Shown piece after piece: positions 1 to 6,527 of a stretch of DNA of 10,606 bases. The notes beneath the pieces are model-generated. The model searched no databases and was not told the origin of the DNA. It saw only the letters and a program-made list of their open reading frames with translations. Both the position numbers and the translations under genes were made by a program. The stretch covers positions 1 through 10,606 of the forward strand of contig CBDUBU010000134.1 in NCBI GenBank assembly GCA_965365465.1. The letters run 5' to 3'. The stretch comes from CBDUBU01 sp965365465. Lineage in GTDB: Bacteria; Bacteroidota; Rhodothermia; Rhodothermales; DASSAV01. Positions within the stretch are counted from its first letter, which is position 1; every line of letters starts with the position of its first letter.

Positions 1-377
1 ACGCGGTTGCGGGCTTCTGCGAGCGTTGCGCCTGCCACTTCCACGCTGCCCGCCCCCGGCAGCGCCAGGCGTCCGTCCGCCGAGACGGGCAGCGTCAGCA
101 GCACAGGCTCCGGCCCTTCGATAGATACGTCGAACAGGTCGCCCGGCCCGACGAGGTATGCCAGCGAATCGACGGCGCCTTCGAGCGGGAGCGGCACATT
201 CGAGGAAGAGAGTCGCTGGCGAAGTTGTTGCAAGGGGTTGGGCAGCGCAGGGTCCGAGAAACCGCCTGCCCGGTCGCCCGACCGCGTCTGCGCGTGTACG
301 GGGGCGGCTGGGGGGAGGGAAACCCCCATAAAAAGGCAAAGAACGACCGCCTTTTTCAATGCGTCGTGGGATAGCAT
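1..377 (-). CDS. Polysaccharide export (SLBB/Wza-type) protein, N-terminal part
   Basis: The frame is open from an ATG at 377 down to the window edge, giving about 125 residues; the rest lies outside. The protein starts with a signal peptide (basic start with KK, hydrophobic VVLCLFMGVSL, then a VHAQ cleavage-like site near residue 30). After a Pro/Ser/Gln-rich linker comes YLVGPGDLFDVSI at about residues 74-86, then LPVSADGRLALPGAGSVEVAGATLAEARNRV. That is the beginning of the polysaccharide export domain (Poly_export, Wza family), in which the YxxGPGDxxxV motif is characteristic. Family members carry capsule or exopolysaccharide across the periplasm and outer membrane. No in-frame start lies close upstream of 377 and no clear Shine-Dalgarno is seen. 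The gene is divergent from ispE. The family call is firm; the polymer exported is unknown. Confidence 0.85.
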   Translation of the reverse strand, partial: MLSHDALKKAVVLCLFMGVSLPPAAPVHAQTRSGDRAGGFSDPALPNPLQQLRQRLSSSNVPLPLEGAVDSLAYLVGPGDLFDVSIEGPEPVLLTLPVSADGRLALPGAGSVEVAGATLAEARNR

Positions 378-587
378 ACGTCGTATGGAGAGAGGAATCA
401 GTAGGACAAATACAGGCACACGACCTGACTACTCGCGGAGAAAGCCCGGTGTCGCGTTGTAGCGATTACGTGTATAGGCGAACAGATAAAGAGGAGAAGA
501 AGCAGGAATTGAGATTATATTTAGCCAAACTACGATATCTCCGGAGACTGCGCAACGGAGAGGCACACAAACGCACCAGGATTTCAA
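378..587. promoter_or_regulatory. Divergent intergenic spacer, AT-rich
   Basis: This 210-bp gap separates the minus-strand export gene from plus-strand ispE, so it should hold both promoters. Positions about 465-540 are visibly richer in A and T than the flanking genes. TATATTTA at 516-523 is one mismatch from the Bacteroidota -7 element TAnnTTTG, but I see no TTTG at the expected -33 distance, so I do not call an exact promoter. AGGA at 578-581 lies 6 nt before the TTG start of ispE and is the likely ribosome binding site. Confidence 0.4.
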
Positions 588-1439
588 TTGATTCTCGAAC
601 GGCTGGCGCCCTGCAAAATCAACCTCGGCCTGCACGTTTTGCGACGGCGCGAAGACGGCTACCACGACCTGGAAACGGTGTTCCTGCGCCTGCCCTGGTC
701 GGACCACCTCACCGCCCGCCCGGCGGCGCGGATCACGCTGACGTGCTCGGACCCGCTGCTGCCCACAGACGAGGGCAACCTGTGCGTGCGTGCGGCGCGG
801 CGCCTGGCCGGGGCTTACGGCGTCGCGTCGGGCGCTGCGCTGCACCTCGAAAAGCGCGTGCCCTACGGCTCCGGGCTGGGCGGCGGCTCCAGCGATGCCG
901 CCGCCACGCTGCGGCTGCTCTCGGCGCTCTGGGGCCTGGAGCCTGACGAGAAGGCGCTGCACGAAATTGCCGCCGGTCTCGGCTCGGATGTGCCGTTCTT
1001 TCTCGGCCCGCCTGCCGCCTGCGCCGCCGGGCGCGGTGAGCGCCTGACCCCCCTCCTGGATGCTGCCGGGAAGTCGCCCTATACCTTCCCCTACGAACTG
1101 GTCGTAGCGGCGCCTGAAGTGCGGGTCTCCACAGCGGAAGCATACCGCCGCGTGCGCCCCAACGCCGAAAACCGACCCGACCTGTGCGCCCTCGTGGCGT
1201 CGAACAGTCTGGCGCGGTGGCGTGCGGAACTGGTCAACGACTTTGAAGCCTCGGTATTCGAAGCCTATCCGGCGGTGCAGTCCGTTCGAGATGCGCTTCT
1301 CGATGCAGGCGCAGCGTATGCAGCCCTGTCGGGGTCCGGCTCGGCTGTTTTCGGCGTTTTCGACGATCCGGGCAGTGCGACGGCCGCAGCCGAGGCTGCG
1401 CGGGCAACCGGGCACGAGGTCTGGCAGGGCGTTCCCTGA
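588..1439 (+). CDS. ispE: 4-diphosphocytidyl-2-C-methyl-D-erythritol kinase (IspE)
   Basis: IspE phosphorylates the 2-hydroxyl of 4-diphosphocytidyl-2-C-methyl-D-erythritol with ATP. This is a cytosolic step of the non-mevalonate (MEP) route to isoprenoids. The 283-residue product has the usual length for this GHMP kinase. It shows LAPCKINLGL at residues 6-15 (catalytic Lys10), GYHDLETVF at 24-32, the glycine-rich ATP loop PYGSGLGGGSSDAAAT at 92-107, GSDVPFFL at 132-139 with the catalytic Asp134, and C-terminal SGSGSAVFGVF at 248-258. The start is TTG at 588: it puts the LAPCKIN motif at its normal distance from the N-terminus and has AGGA six bases upstream, with no better in-frame start. 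The gene stands alone, divergent from the export gene, and a GC-rich hairpin begins right after the stop. Confidence 0.97.
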   Translation: MILERLAPCKINLGLHVLRRREDGYHDLETVFLRLPWSDHLTARPAARITLTCSDPLLPTDEGNLCVRAARRLAGAYGVASGAALHLEKRVPYGSGLGGGSSDAAATLRLLSALWGLEPDEKALHEIAAGLGSDVPFFLGPPAACAAGRGERLTPLLDAAGKSPYTFPYELVVAAPEVRVSTAEAYRRVRPNAENRPDLCALVASNSLARWRAELVNDFEASVFEAYPAVQSVRDALLDAGAAYAALSGSGSAVFGVFDDPGSATAAAEAARATGHEVWQGVP

Positions 1440-1470
1440 GCCGCTGCACCCGATCTCATCCGGCAGCGGC
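1440..1470 (+). other. Stem-loop directly after ispE stop
   Basis: GCCGCTGC at 1440-1447 is perfectly complementary to GCAGCGGC at 1463-1470, an 8-bp stem with a 15-nt loop, starting at the base after the TGA. It is followed by six A residues rather than T residues on the plus strand, so it is not a standard intrinsic terminator. It may be a 3'-end stabilising or attenuating hairpin. The structure is read directly; the role is inferred. Confidence 0.5.
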
Positions 1471-1515
1471 AAAAAACACGAAAACTTAACCGTATCCGTC
1501 CCTGCTGAGGCGTAC

Positions 1516-1565
1516 GATAGGGTGGATCTCCTGCACGGCAGAGGTCTTTCCGTGCGTCCCCTATC
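1516..1565 (+). promoter_or_regulatory. Nested inverted repeat in the leader of the hydrolase gene
   Basis: GATAGGG (1516-1522) pairs with CCCTATC (1559-1565). Inside it, GCACGG (1533-1538) pairs with CCGTGC (1550-1555), with further weak pairing AGAG/CTTT in the inner loop. The outer arm ends 15 bases before the ATG at 1581, where no Shine-Dalgarno is visible. It could be an RNA structure controlling translation or an operator. Only the symmetry is observed. Confidence 0.4.
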
Positions 1566-1580
1566 CGGCAACCCACCTCC

Positions 1581-2801
1581 ATGACCTATAAGCAGAGCAA
1601 CGCCCGCCTGCAGGCGCTTTTCGACCAGACCCCCGCCCGCATCGACCTGCCCGGCGGCGACATCTCGATCCATAACTTTTCCTTTGCCTCCGCGTCGTGG
1701 GACATCCTGCCGGGCGGCGCCCGTTACCGCTGCAGCCGCCACGACCGCAACTTCCCGGCGGCGCCCGCGCCCCGCTCCGGGCAGGCGCGCGGCGCGCAGA
1801 TCGACGTGGCAGATGCGGAAGTTGCCGAAAACCGGCAGTTCCGCTACTCGGTTTTCGCGCCCACCGGGGCGGCGCCGGTTCAGGAAGCTATTCTCCTTTT
1901 CCACGGTCTGAACGAGCGGAGCTGGGGCAAGTATCTGGCCTGGTCGCAGCGCCTCGTCGAGCAGACGGGCAAGGCAGTGGTACTCTTCCCGATTGCCTTC
2001 CACATGAACCGCGCTCCGGCGGCCTGGGGCAACCCCCGGCTGATGCAAAAGCTCTCGGACCAGCGAGTGGAAGCCTCGCCCACCATCGCCAACGCGACGT
2101 TCGCCAATGCCGCCATCAGCACCCGCCTGCAGGCCACGCCGCAGCGCTTCTGCTGGTCCGGCCTCCAGACGCTCTACGACATCGTGCAACTGGCCGGTGA
2201 GATCCGCGCCGGAACCCACCCGCTCATCGCCCCGGACGCTTCCATCGACTTCTTCGGCTATTCCATCGGCGCGTTTCTCTGCGAGATCCTGCTCATGGCA
2301 AATCCGGAAAGCCGGTTCTCCGACACCCGGCTCTTCATGTTCTGCGGCGGCGTCACCGTGGACCGTATGTACCCGAATTCGCGCTACATCCTCGACAGCG
2401 ATGCCACCATCGCGCTCTATTCGTTCTTTCTGGCGCGTTTCGAGAACGAGCAGCGCGCCGACGAACGGCTCGGCCACTACATGAGCGCCGACCACGCCGA
2501 GGGGCTGTACTTCCGCGCGATGCTCAACTACCAGGACAAGAAAGACCTGCGGGAGCAACGCATCACGCAGCTGAGCGACCGGATCTGCGCCTTTGCCCTC
2601 CGGCGCGACACCGTCATTCCGGCCAACGAAGTGCTCAACACGCTCCAGGGCGACTTTCGGGACATCCCCGTGCGCGTCGAGGTGGGCGACTTTCCGTATG
2701 CCCACAACCACGTGATCCCGTTCCCGGCCTCCGGCCCCGAAGCCGAGGTGGAACGCAGCTTCGACCGCGTTTTCGACCTGGCCGCCGCGCACCTGGGCTG
2801 A
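1581..2801 (+). CDS. Predicted alpha/beta-hydrolase of unknown substrate (DUF6051-like)
   Basis: This is a 406-residue cytosolic-looking protein; I see no signal peptide or membrane segment. AILLFHGLNERSWGKYLAW at about 103-121 looks like the first core strand plus the HG oxyanion loop. FFGYSIGAFLCEILL at 224-238 contains a GxSxG nucleophile elbow with Ser228. DTVIP at 343-347 fits the catalytic-acid strand, and YAHNHVIPF at 373-381 offers the catalytic His (375 or 377). All three triad positions are therefore in the right order for the fold. The architecture resembles the uncharacterised DUF6051 group of Bacteroidota, recalled from memory and not checked. The substrate is unknown. The start is the ATG at 1581, with no Shine-Dalgarno but a structured leader. 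The next gene, the GH3 enzyme, starts 63 bp after the stop on the same strand. The last 211 bp of this gene, including the codons for the acid and His, recur exactly at 6317-6527. Confidence 0.8.
   Translation: MTYKQSNARLQALFDQTPARIDLPGGDISIHNFSFASASWDILPGGARYRCSRHDRNFPAAPAPRSGQARGAQIDVADAEVAENRQFRYSVFAPTGAAPVQEAILLFHGLNERSWGKYLAWSQRLVEQTGKAVVLFPIAFHMNRAPAAWGNPRLMQKLSDQRVEASPTIANATFANAAISTRLQATPQRFCWSGLQTLYDIVQLAGEIRAGTHPLIAPDASIDFFGYSIGAFLCEILLMANPESRFSDTRLFMFCGGVTVDRMYPNSRYILDSDATIALYSFFLARFENEQRADERLGHYMSADHAEGLYFRAMLNYQDKKDLREQRITQLSDRICAFALRRDTVIPANEVLNTLQGDFRDIPVRVEVGDFPYAHNHVIPFPASGPEAEVERSFDRVFDLAAAHLG
2591..2801 (+). repeat. 211-bp perfect direct repeat, copy 1 (3' end of hydrolase gene)
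   Basis: Identical base for base to 6317-6527 by direct reading. The left limit is inside the codon before Phe338 of the hydrolase (C at 2590 versus T at 6316). The right limit is the last base of the TGA stop (T at 2802 versus G at 6528). This copy lies in an intact gene and so is presumably the source. Confidence 0.98.
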
Positions 2802-2807
2802 TGCATT

Positions 2808-2815
2808 TATCTTTG
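2808..2815 (+). promoter_or_regulatory. Possible Bacteroidota-type -7 element for the GH3 gene
   Basis: TATCTTTG matches the Bacteroidota sigma -7 consensus TAnnTTTG exactly and lies about 50 bp before the GH3 start. No good TTTG is seen at the usual -33 spacing, which would fall in the GC-rich end of the hydrolase gene. The two genes may instead be cotranscribed. A consensus match with inferred function. Confidence 0.3.
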
Positions 2816-2864
2816 AACCCGGCCGGTAGGACAAGGCCACACCCTGATATAACCCACGAGGACA

Positions 2865-5033
2865 ATGGACAGGAAAAAATGCTGGTCCGCAGCGCTGGTT
2901 CTGGTCGCGCTCGCTGTTGCGCAACCGGCTCTTGCACAGTACACGCACCCGTTCGAGAATCCGGATCTTCCGGTCGAGGAGCGGATCGACAACCTGCTCT
3001 CCCTTATGACGCGCGACGAGAAGATCGAGGCGCTGGGCCTGAATGAAGGCGTGCCCCGCCTGGGCGTTCAGCGACTCGGGCATACGGAAGGGCTGCACGG
3101 CGTCGCGCAGGGCGGCCCGAGCAACTGGGGCCGCCGCAAGCCGGTTCCCACCACCCAGTTCCCGCAGGCCGTCGGCCTAGGCGAGACCTGGGATGCCGAC
3201 GCCGTGCGCCAGGTCGCCACGGTGATGTCCTACGAGGCCCGGTATCTTTACCAGAACCCGAAATACAACCAGGGCGGGATCGTAGTATGGGGGCCGAATG
3301 CGGATCTGGCCCGGGATATCTGCTGGGGCCGAACCGAGGAAAGCTACGGTGAAGACGCCTGGCTGGCCGGCGTCCTTTCGCAGGCGTTCGTCGAAGGGCT
3401 TCAGGGAGACCACCCGCAGTACTGGCGGACGGCCTCGCTGATGAAGCATTTCCTGGCTAACAGCAACGAGGCTGAACGCTACTACTCCACCTCCAACTTC
3501 GACGAACGGTTGCTGCGCGAGTACTACGCCGTTCCGTTCCGGATGGGGATCGTCAACGGCGGCGCGCGGGCTTTCATGGCGGCCTACAATGCCGTCAACG
3601 GCATTCCCATGACGGTCCATCCCATGCTGGAAGCCATGACCGTGAAGGAATGGGGGCAGGATGGCATTATCTCGACGGATGGCGGCGCCCTCCGCTACCT
3701 GATCCATGCACATCAGTACTACCCCGACCTGGCCTGGGGCGCCGCCGCCAGCATCAAGGCAGGCATCAACCAGTTCCTGGATGACTACCGGGAACCCGTG
3801 CGCCAGGCGTTGCAGGAAGGGCTGGTTACGGAGGCCGAGATCGATCAGGTATTGCGGGGCCGCTACCGCGTCTCCATCCGGCTCGGACAACTCGACCCGC
3901 CCGAGCAGGTCCCCTACCGCGCAATCGGCGCCGGAGACGAACTCGAACCCTGGACGACCCCTGAACACCAGGCCATTGCCCGCACCGTCACGCAGAAGTC
4001 CATCGTCCTGCTCAAGAACGAAGCCGGGGCGCTGCCGCTGGATGCCGGGGCGCTCCGCTCCATCGCTGTCATTGGACCGAGAGCCGATCAGGTGCTCTCC
4101 GACTGGTACAGCGGCGACACGCTTTATGCCGTCACGCCCCTCGAAGGCATCCGCGCGCGGGCAGGCAGCGGTGTCACGGTGCAGTATGCCTCGGGTGCAG
4201 ACAGCACGGAGGCCGCCCGGCTGGCGCAGACGGCGGATGCAGCGATTGTCGTCGTGGGAAACCACCCGGTCTGCGACGCTGGATGGGAAGAATGCTCGAC
4301 GCTGAGCGAGGGGAAAGAGGCCATCGACCGGCGCTCGCTCCAGTTGGAACAGGAAACCTTGGTCAAGACGGTCTGCCGTGCCAACCCCAACACGGTCGTC
4401 GTGCTCGTCAGCAGTTTCCCGTATGCCATCACCTGGACCCAGCACAACGCGCCAGCCATCCTGCACATGGCGCAGAACAGCCAGGAAACCGGGAGCGCCC
4501 TCGCCGATGTGCTCTTCGGCGACTATAACCCCGCCGGGCGGCTCGTCCACACCTGGGTCACTTCTATGGATGAGTTGCCGCCCAAACTCGACTATAACCT
4601 TCGGAACGGGCGCACCTATATGTACTATGATGGCGAGCCGCTTTATCCGTTCGGCCACGGCCTGAGCTACACGACCTTTGCGTACGACAATCTCAGCACG
4701 AGCGCCGAGACGCTGCCCGAAGGGGGCGAACTCATCGTCAGCGTCGAAGTGACCAACACCGGCGCGCGCGCAGGCGAGGAGGTGGTGCAGCTTTACGTGC
4801 AGCACCCGGTCTCTGCGGTGGCGCGTCCGAAGAAGGAACTCAAAGGCTTCGACCGGATCATGCTGGAACCCGGCGAGACGAAAACCGTGCAGTTCCCGCT
4901 CAAAGCAGCCGACCTCGCCTACTGGGATTCCGACACGGATCAATGGGTGGTGGAGGAAAAGCCCCTTCGCCTCCAGATCGGCGCGTCCTCCGCCGACATC
5001 CGGCTTCAAAAGACCGTGCAGGTAGGGGGTTGA
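2865..5033 (+). CDS. Secreted glycoside hydrolase family 3 (beta-glucosidase/beta-xylosidase-like)
   Basis: This 722-residue exported enzyme should remove terminal beta-linked sugars from the non-reducing end of glycans by a retaining mechanism. A signal peptide (MDRKK, hydrophobic LVLVALAVA, cut near ALA-Q at residue 24/25) sends it to the periplasm or beyond. The N-terminal barrel shows HTEGLHGVA at 73-81, GRTEESYGED at 155-164, the substrate-binding KHF at 194-196, and GIISTDGG at 267-274 with the expected nucleophile Asp272. The second alpha/beta domain runs from about 375 to 590; SEGKEAIDRRSL at 481-492 holds the likely acid/base (Glu482 or Glu485). A fibronectin III-like GH3 C-terminal domain follows at about 620-690, with VTNTGARAGEEVVQLYV and ELKGFDRIMLEPGE. 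GAGGA-like sequence at 2858-2862 is close to the ATG. The HTEGLHGVA block is nearest the beta-xylosidase-like branch, but specificity cannot be read from sequence. Confidence 0.93.
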   Translation: MDRKKCWSAALVLVALAVAQPALAQYTHPFENPDLPVEERIDNLLSLMTRDEKIEALGLNEGVPRLGVQRLGHTEGLHGVAQGGPSNWGRRKPVPTTQFPQAVGLGETWDADAVRQVATVMSYEARYLYQNPKYNQGGIVVWGPNADLARDICWGRTEESYGEDAWLAGVLSQAFVEGLQGDHPQYWRTASLMKHFLANSNEAERYYSTSNFDERLLREYYAVPFRMGIVNGGARAFMAAYNAVNGIPMTVHPMLEAMTVKEWGQDGIISTDGGALRYLIHAHQYYPDLAWGAAASIKAGINQFLDDYREPVRQALQEGLVTEAEIDQVLRGRYRVSIRLGQLDPPEQVPYRAIGAGDELEPWTTPEHQAIARTVTQKSIVLLKNEAGALPLDAGALRSIAVIGPRADQVLSDWYSGDTLYAVTPLEGIRARAGSGVTVQYASGADSTEAARLAQTADAAIVVVGNHPVCDAGWEECSTLSEGKEAIDRRSLQLEQETLVKTVCRANPNTVVVLVSSFPYAITWTQHNAPAILHMAQNSQETGSALADVLFGDYNPAGRLVHTWVTSMDELPPKLDYNLRNGRTYMYYDGEPLYPFGHGLSYTTFAYDNLSTSAETLPEGGELIVSVEVTNTGARAGEEVVQLYVQHPVSAVARPKKELKGFDRIMLEPGETKTVQFPLKAADLAYWDSDTDQWVVEEKPLRLQIGASSADIRLQKTVQVGG

Positions 5034-5213
5034 TGAAGACTCCACAAAGCGCCATCCTGTTCGAAGTGTCTATGCTTTGAGACTGGCAGGCGCTTGCCTG
5101 TGGCGCCCTCTGGAAGCAGCAGCGCGTTCGGCGGACACGCCCTTTCCCCCTTCACCCTTCTCCAGAGGCATTGATAATGCGGATGCGCCCGCAGGCAGGC
5201 TTCCGCCTGAATC
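5034..5213. other. Convergent spacer between GH3 and barrel genes, carrying repeats
   Basis: The GH3 gene (plus) and the barrel gene (minus) converge on this 180-bp gap. It contains one copy of a miniature repeat element (5051-5138) and one copy of a 30-bp repeat (5185-5214). No T-tract terminator is seen. The hairpins within the repeats, CAGGC/GCCTG at 5088-5092/5097-5101 region and again at 5196-5209, may serve both genes as transcription ends. No credible ORF is present. Confidence 0.5.
5051..5138 (+). repeat. Miniature repeat element, copy C
   Basis: The left end GCCATCCTGTTCGAAGTG is followed by TCTATGCTT..AGAC and GGCAGGCGCTTGCCTG. The right end is GCGTTCGGCGGACAC. The same order of motifs (left TGTCATSCTG-like end, TCTATG, GGCAG..GCCTG, right GTTCGG..GACAC end) occurs in copies A and B near 8774-9063. 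This copy is the most diverged. The limits are set by the best alignable ends and are approximate. Confidence 0.5.
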
Positions 5214-5214
5214 T
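5185..5214 (+). repeat. 30-bp repeat, copy 1, abutting the barrel gene stop
   Basis: GCGCCCGCAGGCAGGCTTCC followed by GCCTGAATCT matches 8736-8765 at 27 of 30 positions by eye. It contains a perfect CAGGC-TTCC-GCCTG hairpin (5196-5209). Its last base overlaps the stop codon of the minus-strand barrel gene. Confidence 0.65.
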
Positions 5215-5894
5215 CACAGCTTGATTCCCACCAGCACATCGAACGCATTCTGCTTGAAAACAAGCCGATCTGCGCCGCCCCGCCTGTTCCCATCGACGAG
5301 ATCATGGCTGTAGCGCACTTCCAGCAGCACCGACACAGGCAAGCCGGTTGCCACCTCCAGACCGCCTCCGAACGTTGCTCCCATGTTGAACCGCTCCAGG
5401 TCATTCACGGCTAACCGGAGATAATATCGGCTATCGAAGTCCATGTGGTGAGCCAGCAGAAAATCTGCCCTCGGTCCTATCAGTAAATAGGGCCGCGCTG
5501 ATGCTGCGCTGAACGCCACCTTTGCCAGCACAGGCACGGACAGATAATCGATGCGCGTCCAGTCCACACTCAGAAAGGGCCCCTCCCCGTGCATGACATC
5601 TCCGTACCAGACCCTTTCCCCAAAGCCACGCTGCACGTACTCCAGTTGGGTCAGGAGCGACAACGGTCCAGCAACGTTCCAGTCGCCATAGAGCGCGACC
5701 GTCATGCCGGTGTGGCGCACATCGCCTTCCTTGTCTGTAATCAAGACCTGATGGATGTCAGGTCGATGGGCATAAACGACACGGGCATTGGCGGAGGTCA
5801 ATCCTGTCTTCAGACCATAACTGCGCAGCGACTGCGCGTGTGCGGTGAAAGCCAGGGCAGAGACAAGGAAGAGAGCTAGGAGAATCTGTTTCAT
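5214..5894 (-). CDS. Outer-membrane beta-barrel protein
   Basis: A 226-residue protein with a clear signal peptide (MKQ, hydrophobic ILLALFLVSALAF, cleavage after TAHA before residue 21). The mature part is made of alternating amphipathic stretches separated by turns, typical of a small 8-strand barrel: LYGDWNVAGPLSLLTQLEYVQRGF, YLSVPVLAKVAFS, ARPYLLIGPRADFLL, MGATFGGGLEVATG, SVLLEVRYSHDL and the terminal FDVLVGIKL. The pattern YLSVPVLAK...PYLLIGPR is typical of the Bacteroidota outer membrane beta-barrel (OMP_b-brl, often labelled PorT-like) family. The function within that group is usually unknown. The start is ATG at 5894 with a good AGGAG (5899-5903) four bases before it. The gene is transcribed alone and converges with the GH3 gene. 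Confidence 0.8.
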   Translation of the reverse strand: MKQILLALFLVSALAFTAHAQSLRSYGLKTGLTSANARVVYAHRPDIHQVLITDKEGDVRHTGMTVALYGDWNVAGPLSLLTQLEYVQRGFGERVWYGDVMHGEGPFLSVDWTRIDYLSVPVLAKVAFSAASARPYLLIGPRADFLLAHHMDFDSRYYLRLAVNDLERFNMGATFGGGLEVATGLPVSVLLEVRYSHDLVDGNRRGGADRLVFKQNAFDVLVGIKL

Positions 5895-6182
5895 GGCGCT
5901 CCTGTGGGTTGACTGCTGGAAGGGACGAAAAACAGTAGCCGTTGGTCAGGAAGAGGCGCCGGAATGAGTTAGAGATGGGTTATGAAACGAAGCTAGAGCG
6001 GTCTCCGGGGAAAGGCAAATGCCGGGCGGGACTTCGAGAAGAATTTTCGTCGAAGCGCGCTCCTGATCAGGGAAGCAGCAGCTTCGCCCGCTCGTCATCC
6101 GGACGACCGGATGCACGGCCTTCATGCCGGCAGATAGGGAAGGGATGCGCCGACCGTCATAACCGTACCTGGCAGCGTCGTG
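5895..6182. other. Non-coding gap upstream of the barrel gene
   Basis: This 288-bp stretch holds the ribosome binding site of the barrel gene and presumably its promoter, which I cannot place. It carries two inverted repeats: CTTCGA/TCGAAG at 6032-6037 and 6050-6055, and a strong stem at 6093-6117. The short ORFs across it have no recognisable protein character. Confidence 0.4.
6093..6117. other. Strong stem-loop, possible transcription end or repeat remnant
   Basis: CATCCGG (6096-6102), a 4-nt loop ACGA, and CCGGATG (6107-6113) form a perfect 7-bp stem. CGT (6093-6095) and ACG (6115-6117) extend it to 10 bp with one bulged C. No T-tract follows on either strand. It lies 66 bp downstream of the brnA stop (minus sense) and could end that transcript. 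Confidence 0.4.
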
Positions 6183-6316
6183 CTAACGCACCTGCTTTTC
6201 TTTGCGGTTCGCTTCCATGAACGACCGGAGCACCGCATCGATGCGGGTTTGATAGCCTTTTCCCTCCCGGCGGAAGAATTCCAGAACATCCCGGTCCAGC
6301 CGCAACGCGATTTTTT
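6183..6316 (-). pseudogene. brnA: BrnA-type antitoxin gene, 3' fragment
   Basis: Read on the minus strand up to the TAG at 6183-6185, this encodes KEKIALRLDRDVLEFFRREG, then KGYQTRIDAVLRSFMEANRK and EKQVR. This is the conserved C-terminal half of BrnA, the ribbon-helix-helix antitoxin of the BrnT/BrnA type II toxin-antitoxin system. In that family RLDxDVLxxFRxxGKGYQTRINAVLRxY is diagnostic. In known loci BrnA binds the BrnT ribonuclease and represses the operon. Here the normal N-terminal part, which helps contact the toxin, is missing. At 6316/6317 the frame runs into the antisense of the 211-bp hydrolase duplicate. The chimeric frame stays open up to a TTG at 6560 (125 codons), so a fusion protein is formally possible. 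No BrnT toxin is found upstream. The call on the fragment is firm; loss of function is inferred. Confidence 0.85.
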
Positions 6317-6527
6317 CTTTGCCCTCCGGCGCGACACCGTCATTCCGGCCAACGAAGTGCTCAACACGCTCCAGGGCGACTTTCGGGACATCCCCGTGCG
6401 CGTCGAGGTGGGCGACTTTCCGTATGCCCACAACCACGTGATCCCGTTCCCGGCCTCCGGCCCCGAAGCCGAGGTGGAACGCAGCTTCGACCGCGTTTTC
6501 GACCTGGCCGCCGCGCACCTGGGCTGA
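6317..6527 (+). repeat. 211-bp perfect direct repeat, copy 2 (orphan hydrolase 3' end)
   Basis: Every base equals 2591-2801. The copy encodes the last 69 residues of the hydrolase (Phe338 to Gly406) including the catalytic-acid DTVIP and the HNH histidines, and ends exactly with the same TGA. It has no upstream hydrolase sequence. A plus frame from GTG at 6180 reads through antisense brnA into it, but nothing suggests that this is translated. The absence of any substitution implies a very recent copy or an assembly artefact. Confidence 0.95.

Noticed and set aside
7..462. A 151-codon plus-strand ORF at the left edge
   Set aside because: It is antisense to the polysaccharide export gene, whose GPGD motif and signal peptide are convincing.
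1559..1571. CCCTATCCGGCAA upstream of the hydrolase start and again (minus strand, 8722-8710) upstream of the small ORF
   Set aside because: About one 13-base match between arbitrary positions is expected by chance in a window of this size, and no further similarity flanks it.
429..3098. An 889-codon minus-strand ORF
   Set aside because: It is antisense to ispE, the hydrolase and the start of the GH3 gene, all of which have clear family motifs. The product is low-complexity Arg/Gly/Ala/His-rich, as expected from the complement of GC-rich codons.
3177..5045. A 622-codon minus-strand ORF
   Set aside because: It is fully antisense to the GH3 gene, with no recognisable domain or signal, so it is a GC-bias shadow.
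5942..6220. A 92-codon plus-strand ORF between the barrel gene and brnA
   Set aside because: It is Arg/Ser/Gly-rich, has no ribosome binding site or family resemblance, and runs through hairpins and into antisense brnA.
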